Shown: piece after piece, positions 1 through 5,457 of the stretch
Layout of the letters: each line of letters starts with the position of its first letter
How positions within the stretch are numbered: the stretch's first letter is position 1
DNA from: Actinomycetota bacterium
Lineage (GTDB): Bacteria > Actinomycetota > Actinomycetes > Propionibacteriales > Propionibacteriaceae
DNA length: 5,457 nucleotides
Assembly (NCBI GenBank): GCA_016213595.1
Contig: JACRAA010000419.1
Location: forward strand, 1 to 5,457
Direction: 5' to 3'
Position numbers and translations under genes: made by a program
The notes under the pieces: model-generated
What the model was told of the DNA's origin: nothing
The model's input: only the letters and a program-made list of their open reading frames with translations
Database searches by the model: none

Positions 1-810
1 GGCGACGCGCCCGACACCATCGAGGCGTACGCCAAGCAGCAGCTGCGATGGGCGACCGGGGGCTTTGAGATCCTCTTCACGAGCAACCCCCTCGTGAGCC
101 GCCGGAAGCTGACGCTCGACCAGCGCCTCATGTACTTCGTCACTGCGACGCACTACCTCACGGGCATCGCCCCGGGGCTGCTGCTTCTCGTGCCCGTGCT
201 GGAGATCTTCTTCGACCTGCGGCCGGTGTCCCTGAACGTCGGGCCCGGGGAGTGGGTCCTCGCGTACGTCGGCTTCTACGGCCTTCAGGTCGTCCTCGCC
301 TTCTTCACGCTCGGCTCGTTCCGGTTCGAGGTCCTCCTGCTGGCGGCGAGCTCGTTCCCCATCTACATGAAGGCGTTCATGAACGTCATCATCGGACGCG
401 ACACTGCGTGGAGCGTGACGGGAGCATCGAAGAAGGCGGTCTCCCCGTTCAACTTCATCCAGGTGCAGGTCGTGACGTTCGTCGTCCTCGTCGCGACGAC
501 GGCCGTGGGGATCTGGCGGGACATCCTGAACGCACAGGTCGCCGTTGCCACGATCTGGGCGGGCCTCAACGCGGTCGTCCTGGGGGCGTTCCTGCTCGTG
601 GCAGCCGCAGAGGGACGCAGACTGCGCCGAGGGGTGAAGGGGGCACGTGCCATCGACGCGAAGAGCATCGCCATCGGTGAGCTCCTCGCTGCACCGGAGC
701 CACGGTCGACCCCGTACACGCTCGTCCTCGCTGTCCTCCGGGGGCAGCAGCAGGGCCGAGACCTGTTCGACCTCGAAGCCGTACGCACGACCATGGAGGC
801 CGCATCATGA
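1..810 (+). CDS. Processive family 2 glycosyltransferase, cellulose/curdlan synthase-like (C-terminal part)
   Basis: This is the last 269 codons of a gene that is open from the first base, so its N-terminus and the catalytic D,D,D residues lie outside the window. Residues 13-17 read QQLRW, the Q(Q/R)xRW motif that binds the acceptor glucan in processive GT2 synthases. About five hydrophobic segments follow (roughly residues 43-71, 85-105, 109-131, 150-172, 180-203), matching the channel-forming half of BcsA-like enzymes. Residues 137-142 (WSVTGA) sit where BcsA has its FxVTxK gating loop; the V and T are kept, but the Lys is shifted to the following SKK. The tail of about 65 residues is too short for a PilZ domain and has no visible c-di-GMP motif. 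The enzyme should polymerise a nucleotide-sugar, probably UDP-glucose, and pass the chain through the membrane. The product is inferred from the downstream GH81 gene; cellulose or another beta-glycan remains possible. The internal GTG at 94 is not the real start. Confidence 0.88.
   Translation, partial: GDAPDTIEAYAKQQLRWATGGFEILFTSNPLVSRRKLTLDQRLMYFVTATHYLTGIAPGLLLLVPVLEIFFDLRPVSLNVGPGEWVLAYVGFYGLQVVLAFFTLGSFRFEVLLLAASSFPIYMKAFMNVIIGRDTAWSVTGASKKAVSPFNFIQVQVVTFVVLVATTAVGIWRDILNAQVAVATIWAGLNAVVLGAFLLVAAAEGRRLRRGVKGARAIDAKSIAIGELLAAPEPRSTPYTLVLAVLRGQQQGRDLFDLEAVRTTMEAAS
795..799 (+). promoter_or_regulatory. Ribosome binding site for the HlyD-like gene
   Basis: GGAGG lies inside the end of the glycosyltransferase gene, 7 nt before the ATG at 807. 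It supports that start and translational coupling of the two genes through the ATGA overlap. Confidence 0.75.
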
Positions 811-1541
811 CCTGGACCAACCGACTCCGGCTCTGGCTGAGCGTCATGCTCAGCCTGGTCCTCATCTTCCTGCTGGTGATCCTGTTCAACCAGCGGCAGC
901 ACCTGATCCAGAGCACGTCGGCGACCATCATCGCTCCGCGCGTGCAGGTCGCCTCGAACTACGGAGGCATCGTCCTCAAGCAGTACGTGACGGTGGGGCA
1001 GCACGTCAGCGTGGGTGACAAGCTCTTCGACGTGAGCAGTGTCAGCCTCCAGCAGGACATCGCGAACCACGTGAAGGTCGCCTCGTCGGATGCGCTGGTG
1101 ATCGACCCCACAAAGGGGACGCTGACGTACAGAGCCACGACGTCCGGCGCGGTGACCGAGGTGGAGGCTCAGGAGGGCAGCTACCTCAGCCCCACTCAGC
1201 CGCTCGCGACGATCACCGGTGACGCGAGCCGTATCGTCGAGGCGCAGTTCCTGCTGACACCTCGCGAGTACGCCCTCATGGACAAGGGTGCCACTGTGAC
1301 GCTGACCCTGCCCGACACCTCGTCCGTCACGGGTGCCGTCGACAGCGCCCTCGTCCAGACGAAGGACGGACAGGCGATCGTGACGGCACGCATCATCAGC
1401 CAGGCGCTCGACAACCGGAACCTGCAGCTGCTGGCCACCGACGGGGCCCCCGTCCGTGCGGCACTGCGCCTCCGTGACGAGGGGATCCTCGCGGGACCAA
1501 CCGATGCCATGCGCGAGCTGCTCCACAAGGCCGGGCTCTGA
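807..1541 (+). CDS. Short membrane-anchored HlyD/membrane-fusion-like protein, glucan synthase partner
   Basis: The protein has 244 residues. One N-terminal membrane helix (about residues 9-27) follows a short Arg-containing cytoplasmic stretch, so the rest should lie outside the membrane. Two halves of a biotinyl-lipoyl-like fold are visible: residues 41-76, with the GGIV and VxVGDKLF pattern, and residues 112-138, with SGAVTEVEAQEGSYL. A beta-rich region follows (about 140-200) resembling the HlyD/MFP barrel. The long coiled-coil hairpin usually found between the lipoyl halves is reduced to about 35 residues, which makes the protein much shorter than classical HlyD. Its start overlaps the synthase stop (ATGA), so the two are very probably made together. 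In Sinorhizobium the BgsA glucan synthase is likewise paired with a membrane-fusion-like protein, BgsB; by analogy this one may dock on the synthase and guide or stabilise the emerging chain. The family assignment is good, but the role is inferred. Confidence 0.8.
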   Translation: MTWTNRLRLWLSVMLSLVLIFLLVILFNQRQHLIQSTSATIIAPRVQVASNYGGIVLKQYVTVGQHVSVGDKLFDVSSVSLQQDIANHVKVASSDALVIDPTKGTLTYRATTSGAVTEVEAQEGSYLSPTQPLATITGDASRIVEAQFLLTPREYALMDKGATVTLTLPDTSSVTGAVDSALVQTKDGQAIVTARIISQALDNRNLQLLATDGAPVRAALRLRDEGILAGPTDAMRELLHKAGL

Positions 1542-1579
1542 CGCCTGACGAGCCCGTCCGCCCGACCAGACACGTCGTG

Positions 1580-1586
1580 AAGGGAG
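1580..1586 (+). promoter_or_regulatory. Ribosome binding site deciding the GH81 start
   Basis: AAGGGAG lies 8 nt before the ATG at 1595. The upstream in-frame GTG at 1577 is next to this site and would place it inside the coding region, so ATG 1595 is preferred. Confidence 0.7.
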
Positions 1587-1594
1587 CATTCCCG

Positions 1595-3616
1595 ATGACC
1601 ACACCACGCATGAGCCGACGCACCCTGCTCGGAGCGACCGGAGGAGGCGCCGTGGCGCTCGGCCTCGGCGGGCTCGCAGCCTGCTCGCCCAAGAGCCGCC
1701 AGGCCCCCGTCGGCGCCGCACCCTCGACAGCGCTCGACCGAGACGCGGTCGCGCCCCTCGTCGCCGCGATGACCACCAGGACGCTCAAGACCCTGTCCAT
1801 GCCCAGGCTGGCCGAGGGACTGACGCCCCCCACCAACCACTGGTTCAGCGGGCTGGTGTTCGGCGACAAGCCCCAGCCGGTGTTCCCCCTTCCCGTCGGG
1901 TTCGGGCTCACCTCGTCCGGCTTCGAGCTCTGGCTGCCGAAGGTCGTCGTCAGCGACAAGACGATCGGCGGGGAGCAGGGCCCGAGGCTGACGATGTCCG
2001 TCGACGGCGCCAAGGGGGCTGTGGTGTCCGCGTACGACGACACGTCCGTCGTCGTCCAGCTCAGGGACTCCGCCGGCGCAGGCGTCCTCGAGCTGCGCCT
2101 CGTCCAGGGCTCGCCGACGCTGGCGCTCAAGGCGCTGAAGGACGCGACGCTGACCGCCTCCGCCGGTACGTTCTCGGCCGCCGGCACTGCCTGGCAGGCG
2201 ACGGTGGGCGAGACCGTGTTCGGGGTGACGGGCGACGTCACCGTGGCGGACACGAGCGTCAAGGTCGCGTCCGGTCGTACAGCCACCTTCTTCGTCCCGC
2301 CCAAGGGAGTGGGGGTGGCTGACCTCGCAGCCAAGGTCAAGGCCGTGACGGGCACCTCCGTCACGTACGAGGTCGGCTCGTCCGAGGTGACGACCACAGT
2401 CCACTACGCGCCGGGTCCGGCCCTGGTCGTGGCGATGCCCCATCACCAGAGCAGCCTCGTCTCTCCTGGCGGCCCCCTTGGTTCGTACGAGAGCGTCTTC
2501 GGGCCGCTCGCGCTGTACGCGACCGACTCCCTCACCTGGCGCGCGAAACGCTGGGACATCCGCACCGCCCTCGACCTCTCGAAGCTCAACGCCGACGAGA
2601 GGAGCCGGCTGTCGAAGCAGGTGACCGCCGACGTGGCCTCCTCGAAGCCGTACCCCCAGGACACGTACTTCGGCGGGAAGTCGCTGTACCGGGACGCCCA
2701 GCTCCTGGAGATCGCGAAGGCGGTCGGGGCGAACGACGCGGCGAAGACGGTCAAGGACCGGCTGACGGCCGCGCTGCAGCGCTGGACCGAGCCCAAGGGC
2801 GCCGACGCGCGGGGGACGGAGTGCTTCGTCTACGACGCGACGTACCGCGGCATGGTCGGGCTTCAGGCCTCGTTCGGGTCGGACGAGTACAACGACCACC
2901 ACTTCCACTACGGCTACTTCCTGTACGCGGCCGGCGTTCTGTGCGCCGACGACCCGGCTCTGACCACGCAGCTCGCGCCTGTGATGGACCTGCTCGCAGC
3001 AGACATTGCCTCGCCCACGGACACCGGCTACTTCCCGCAGCGGCGAACGTTCGACGCGTACGCCTCACACTCGTGGGCCTCGGGGACGTCACCCTTCGCC
3101 GACGGCAACAACCAGGAGTCCACGGCCGAGGCGGCCCACGCCTGGGCCGGACTCGCCTTGTGGGCGAGGGCCCGGGGCAACGCCGGGCTCGAGCAGGAGG
3201 CGATCTGGATGCACTCCTTGGAGGCGCAGACGGCGCTCGCGTACTGGCTGGCACCGGACATGTCCGCGTTCTCCGGGTTCCATCACTCGATCATCGGCAT
3301 CGGATGGGGGGCCAAGCGCGACTACGCGACATGGTTCTCGGCGGACCCGGCGGCCGTGCTCATGATCCAGGTCCTGCCGGCGAGCCCGAGTGCCGGCTAC
3401 CTCGGAGCGGCACCTGACCGGGTGGGGGCCGCGGTGGCGGAGGCCGTGGGCTCGGGCGACTACGCCAAGCAGTACGGCGACTACTGCCTTCTGTACTCGT
3501 CGCTCGCGGGTGGGGACGCCGTCAAGAAGGCACTCGACCGTGCCCCATCCGTCGCCGGCCACATCGACGACGGGTCCTCCATGTCCTACCTGCTCGCATA
3601 CCTCATGACCCGCTAG
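1595..3616 (+). CDS. GH81 endo-beta-1,3-glucanase, predicted Tat-exported lipoprotein
   Basis: The protein has 673 residues from ATG 1595. The N-terminus carries a twin-arginine signal (SRRTLLG, residues 7-13), a Gly/Ala/Leu-rich hydrophobic stretch and a lipobox LAAC with Cys30. The mature enzyme should therefore be exported folded and tethered to the outer face of the membrane. The family is recognised from the N-terminal PTNHWFSGL segment (residues 79-87), the YNDHHFHYGYF block (432-442, with Asp434 the probable catalytic acid) and the GNNQESTAE block (504-512, with Glu508 and Glu512, one of them the probable catalytic base). A WGAKRDYATWF segment near the C-terminus also fits. GH81 enzymes are inverting and cleave beta-1,3-glucan internally. 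The length fits one GH81 module with no added carbohydrate-binding domain. It follows the HlyD-like gene by 53 bp in the same direction and is probably in the same operon, where it may trim, release or edit the polymer as BcsZ does for cellulose. A purely degradative role against external glucan is the alternative. Confidence 0.92.
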   Translation: MTTPRMSRRTLLGATGGGAVALGLGGLAACSPKSRQAPVGAAPSTALDRDAVAPLVAAMTTRTLKTLSMPRLAEGLTPPTNHWFSGLVFGDKPQPVFPLPVGFGLTSSGFELWLPKVVVSDKTIGGEQGPRLTMSVDGAKGAVVSAYDDTSVVVQLRDSAGAGVLELRLVQGSPTLALKALKDATLTASAGTFSAAGTAWQATVGETVFGVTGDVTVADTSVKVASGRTATFFVPPKGVGVADLAAKVKAVTGTSVTYEVGSSEVTTTVHYAPGPALVVAMPHHQSSLVSPGGPLGSYESVFGPLALYATDSLTWRAKRWDIRTALDLSKLNADERSRLSKQVTADVASSKPYPQDTYFGGKSLYRDAQLLEIAKAVGANDAAKTVKDRLTAALQRWTEPKGADARGTECFVYDATYRGMVGLQASFGSDEYNDHHFHYGYFLYAAGVLCADDPALTTQLAPVMDLLAADIASPTDTGYFPQRRTFDAYASHSWASGTSPFADGNNQESTAEAAHAWAGLALWARARGNAGLEQEAIWMHSLEAQTALAYWLAPDMSAFSGFHHSIIGIGWGAKRDYATWFSADPAAVLMIQVLPASPSAGYLGAAPDRVGAAVAEAVGSGDYAKQYGDYCLLYSSLAGGDAVKKALDRAPSVAGHIDDGSSMSYLLAYLMTR

Positions 3617-3671
3617 GTCCCTCGCGCTTTCGCGTGCCTCTCCTACCTCAGGTCGGCGCCAGGTCGCCGTT

Positions 3672-3697
3672 CTGCTGCTCGGCGCGCACGGCAGCAG
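3672..3697 (+). terminator. Stem-loop after the GH81 gene, possible terminator
   Basis: A perfect 7-bp stem (CTGCTGC with GCAGCAG) encloses a 12-nt loop, 55 nt after the GH81 stop. No T-run follows. It may end the glucan operon transcript or be a chance GC-rich hairpin in front of the prephenate dehydratase gene. Confidence 0.3.
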
Positions 3698-3758
3698 CGG
3701 TATGCGGACGTCTGGACGCGCGGTGCGGCGAAAGCCGCGATCCCGTACGGTGACGCTC

Positions 3759-4664
3759 GTGACGAGCACTCGTACGGGCGTGATCGCCTACCAGGGTGAG
3801 CGCGGCGCGAACTCGGACGCGGCCTGCCACGAGAAGTTCCCGGCGATGACCCCGCTGCCGTGCGCGACGTTCGAGGACGCCTTCGAGGCCGTGACCTCGG
3901 GCCAGGCGGACCTCGCGATGATCCCCGTCGAGAACAACATCGCCGGGCGCGTCGCCGACATCCACCGCCTGCTGCCCGACTCGGGGCTGTACATCGTCGA
4001 CGAGCACTTCCTGCCGATCCACTTCCACCTCGCCGCCGTGCGCGGGGCGAGGATCGCGGACATCCGGACGGTGCGCAGCCACATCCACGCCCTCGCCCAG
4101 TGCCGGCGGGCCATCCGCGAGCACGGGTGGTCGCCGCAGATCGCGGACGACACGGCCGGTTCAGCGCGCGAGGTCGCGGAGCGCGGGGACCGTACGGTCG
4201 CGTCCCTCTGCCCGCCGCGGGCGGCGTCGATCTACGGCCTTGACGTGCTCGCGAAGAACGTCGAGGACGAGCACCACAACACCACGCGGTTCGTCGTGCT
4301 GGCCCCGGAGCCGGCGACGTACGAGCCGGGGTCTGGTCCGATGATCACCAGCTTCGTGTTCCAGGTACGCAACGTGCCCGCGGCGCTGTACAAGGCGCTC
4401 GGCGGTTTCGCCACCAACGGGGTCAACATGACCAAGCTGGAGAGCTACCAGCTCGGTGGGGGCTTCTTCGCCACCCGCTTCTACGCCGACGTCGAGGGGC
4501 ACCCCGACGACCCCGCCCTCTCGGTCGCCCTCGAGGAGCTGGCCTTCTTCTGTGTCCACCTGCGCATCATCGGTACGTACCCGGCGAGCGGCTTCCGGAC
4601 GACGATCGCCGAGGCGCTCAGCAACCGGATCCTCCGCCCGAACGTCCCGGGCGGGGACGACTAG
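3759..4664 (+). CDS. pheA: Prephenate dehydratase with ACT domain
   Basis: This enzyme decarboxylates and dehydrates prephenate to phenylpyruvate, the committed step of phenylalanine synthesis in the cytoplasm. From GTG 3759 it has 301 residues. The catalytic domain runs from IAYQGERGANS (9-19) through DLAMIPVENNIAGRV (51-65) to NTTRF (174-178), in which Thr176 is the expected catalytic Thr. The ACT regulatory domain begins near residue 195. Its usual ESRP motif reads ESYQ (228-231), and the GALV region reads VPAALYKAL; both are as in alphaproteobacterial prephenate dehydratases. No chorismate mutase domain is present. GTG 3759 was chosen because GGTGA (3749-3753) lies 5 nt upstream and homologues start just before the IAYQG strand. 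ATG 3702 and GTG 3750 or 3780 are possible; 3702 would add 19 Arg-rich residues without a ribosome binding site. The gene is separated from the GH81 gene by about 140 bp and probably has its own promoter, which I could not locate. Confidence 0.93.
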   Translation: MTSTRTGVIAYQGERGANSDAACHEKFPAMTPLPCATFEDAFEAVTSGQADLAMIPVENNIAGRVADIHRLLPDSGLYIVDEHFLPIHFHLAAVRGARIADIRTVRSHIHALAQCRRAIREHGWSPQIADDTAGSAREVAERGDRTVASLCPPRAASIYGLDVLAKNVEDEHHNTTRFVVLAPEPATYEPGSGPMITSFVFQVRNVPAALYKALGGFATNGVNMTKLESYQLGGGFFATRFYADVEGHPDDPALSVALEELAFFCVHLRIIGTYPASGFRTTIAEALSNRILRPNVPGGDD

Positions 4665-4672
4665 CTCCCGCT

Positions 4673-4700
4673 CGACCTGTGGGCGCCTCCGGGGAGGTCG
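4673..4700 (+). other. Weak hairpin between pheA and the reductase gene
   Basis: CGACCT and AGGTCG form a 6-bp stem around a 16-nt loop, just after the pheA stop. There is no T-run. It could be a weak terminator; a chance pairing in GC-rich DNA is equally likely. Confidence 0.15.
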
Positions 4701-4724
4701 TGGCAGAGTACGTCCATCCTGCGT

Positions 4725-4730
4725 GAGGAG
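4725..4730 (+). promoter_or_regulatory. Ribosome binding site for the reductase gene
   Basis: GAGGAG lies 5 nt before ATG 4736, a strong match that fixes this start. Confidence 0.75.
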
Positions 4731-4735
4731 CGTCG

Positions 4736-5347
4736 ATGGCGAAGCTGATCTCCACCTTGTTCATCTCGGCCGACGGGGTCGCGGAGATCGACCCTGCCTG
4801 GCACTTCCCGTACTTCGACGAGAACATGGGCCGCGCGGTCGGGGAGGACTACGCCGCCGCGAACGTGCTGCTGCTGGGGCGGGTCACGTACGACAGCTTC
4901 GCCGGTGCCTGGCCCGACCGCGAGACCGCGGGCGAGGCCGATGCGGAGATGGCGAAGAACCTGGGCGACATGCGCAAGATCGTCGTCTCGAGGCAGGCCT
5001 TGGGCTTCACGTGGCGCAACTCGGAGCAGCTCGCCGGGGACCTCGTCGAGGCAGTGACCGCGCTGAAGGCCGAGCCCGGGGTCCGAGGCGTCCTCATCCC
5101 CGGCTCGATCTCGGTCGTCCAGCAGCTGCTGGCGGCCGGGCTGCTCGACGAGCTGCGCCTGCTCATCCACCCCGTCGCCGCCCGACGGGGCCGGAAGCTG
5201 TTCGACGAGGGGGAGGTCCCGTACCACTTCACCCTGGTCCAGTCGGAGGCCTTCCCGACGGGTGTGATGCGCGTGCTGTACGAGTGGGCCGGCCCGCCGA
5301 GGCCGGTGGGCTACGAGGACGTGAAGGGGCTGTCAACCTCGCCGTAG
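4736..5347 (+). CDS. Dihydrofolate reductase family protein (RibD C-terminal domain type)
   Basis: The protein has 203 residues and is a single RibD-C/DHFR-like fold with no signal peptide or membrane segment. Visible family marks are the first strand LISTLFISADGV (4-15), the VLLLGRVTYDSFAGAWP segment (44-60), KIVVSR (81-86) and the cofactor-side strand and helix VLIPGSISVVQQLLAAGLLDE (119-139) followed by LRLLIHPV and RRGRKLFDEG. Such proteins bind NAD(P)H and are often called dihydrofolate reductase or riboflavin-biosynthesis-like, but most have no known substrate. The deaminase half of a full RibD is missing, so a role in riboflavin synthesis should not be assumed. It lies 71 bp after pheA in the same direction and has its own strong ribosome binding site; joint transcription is possible, but no pathway link is evident. 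Confidence 0.88.
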   Translation: MAKLISTLFISADGVAEIDPAWHFPYFDENMGRAVGEDYAAANVLLLGRVTYDSFAGAWPDRETAGEADAEMAKNLGDMRKIVVSRQALGFTWRNSEQLAGDLVEAVTALKAEPGVRGVLIPGSISVVQQLLAAGLLDELRLLIHPVAARRGRKLFDEGEVPYHFTLVQSEAFPTGVMRVLYEWAGPPRPVGYEDVKGLSTSP

Positions 5348-5390
5348 GCGGGGGCTAGCGCGAGGTCCGGTCGCGGGCTGCCGAGGCGAC

Positions 5391-5452
5391 GTCGAAAGGC
5401 CAGTTCGTGCGCCGACACGCCGTACCGACCGCGCGTGTCGTGGCCTTTCGAC
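5391..5452 (+). terminator. Composite inverted repeat, probable terminator
   Basis: The arms GTCGAAAGGCCA (5391-5402) and TGGCCTTTCGAC (5441-5452) are perfect 12-bp complements. Directly inside the right arm, GCGTGTCG (5433-5440) pairs with CGACACGC (5413-5420) for another 8 bp, leaving a 10-nt bulge on the left side and a 12-nt loop. The structure starts 43 nt after the reductase stop. No T-run follows, as is common for actinobacterial terminators. It is symmetric enough to serve a converging gene beyond the window. A regulatory RNA structure or a mobile-element end is less likely. Confidence 0.5.
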
Positions 5453-5457
5453 TCTGA

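Noticed and set aside
94..810. A separate 238-residue membrane protein starting at GTG 94
   Set aside because: The frame is open from base 1, and the QQLRW motif of the glycosyltransferase lies upstream in the same frame, so this is the end of a longer gene.
1196..2908. A 570-codon open frame on the - strand, and another of 452 codons at 363-1721
   Set aside because: Both lie opposite well-supported genes (HlyD-like and GH81, and the synthase). Their translations are Arg/Gly/Ala-rich, low-complexity and without a recognisable domain, as expected for antisense frames in GC-rich DNA.
4456..5358. A 300-codon + strand open frame across the end of pheA and the reductase gene
   Set aside because: It is out of frame with both recognised genes, very rich in Arg and Ser/Gly, and has no family features.
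5391..5452. Inverted repeat as the end of an insertion sequence
   Set aside because: No transposase or target duplication is visible, and the two arms lie only 38 nt apart, which fits a hairpin better than element ends.
5407..5457. A 16-codon open frame from GTG 5407 to a TGA at the window end
   Set aside because: It lies within the inverted repeat, has no ribosome binding site and is too short to support as a gene.

Overview
The window is GC-rich DNA with codons strongly biased to G or C in the third position, closely packed genes all on the + strand, and both GTG and ATG starts. Together with a Tat-type lipoprotein signal and glucan-active genes, this suggests a high-GC actinobacterium, perhaps a Cellulomonas-like member of the Micrococcales. 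The genus is an inference and cannot be fixed from this sequence alone.

Region 1 (1-3616) looks like the distal part of a polysaccharide operon. It begins inside a family 2 membrane glycosyltransferase of the cellulose/curdlan synthase type (only the QxxRW end of the catalytic domain, the membrane channel and the C-terminus are present). This gene overlaps by 4 bp (ATGA) a short membrane-anchored HlyD/membrane-fusion-like protein. After 53 bp follows a GH81 endo-beta-1,3-glucanase predicted to be a Tat-exported lipoprotein. A processive synthase, an accessory membrane protein and a surface-anchored hydrolase have the same logic as cellulose operons (BcsA, accessory protein, BcsZ) and the rhizobial bgsBA mixed-linkage glucan pair. 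The GH81 specificity points to a product containing beta-1,3-glucan, i.e. curdlan-like or mixed-linkage. This is the most interesting part of the window.

Region 2 (3617-5347) holds two housekeeping-type genes: a prephenate dehydratase with a C-terminal ACT domain (phenylalanine synthesis), whose regulatory motif is of the type usual in alphaproteobacteria, and a small RibD-C/dihydrofolate-reductase-like oxidoreductase. They show no clear functional link with the glucan genes.

Region 3 (5348-5457) is non-coding as far as can be seen and contains a strong composite inverted repeat, probably a transcription terminator. No tRNA, rRNA, CRISPR array, insertion sequence or phage gene was seen.
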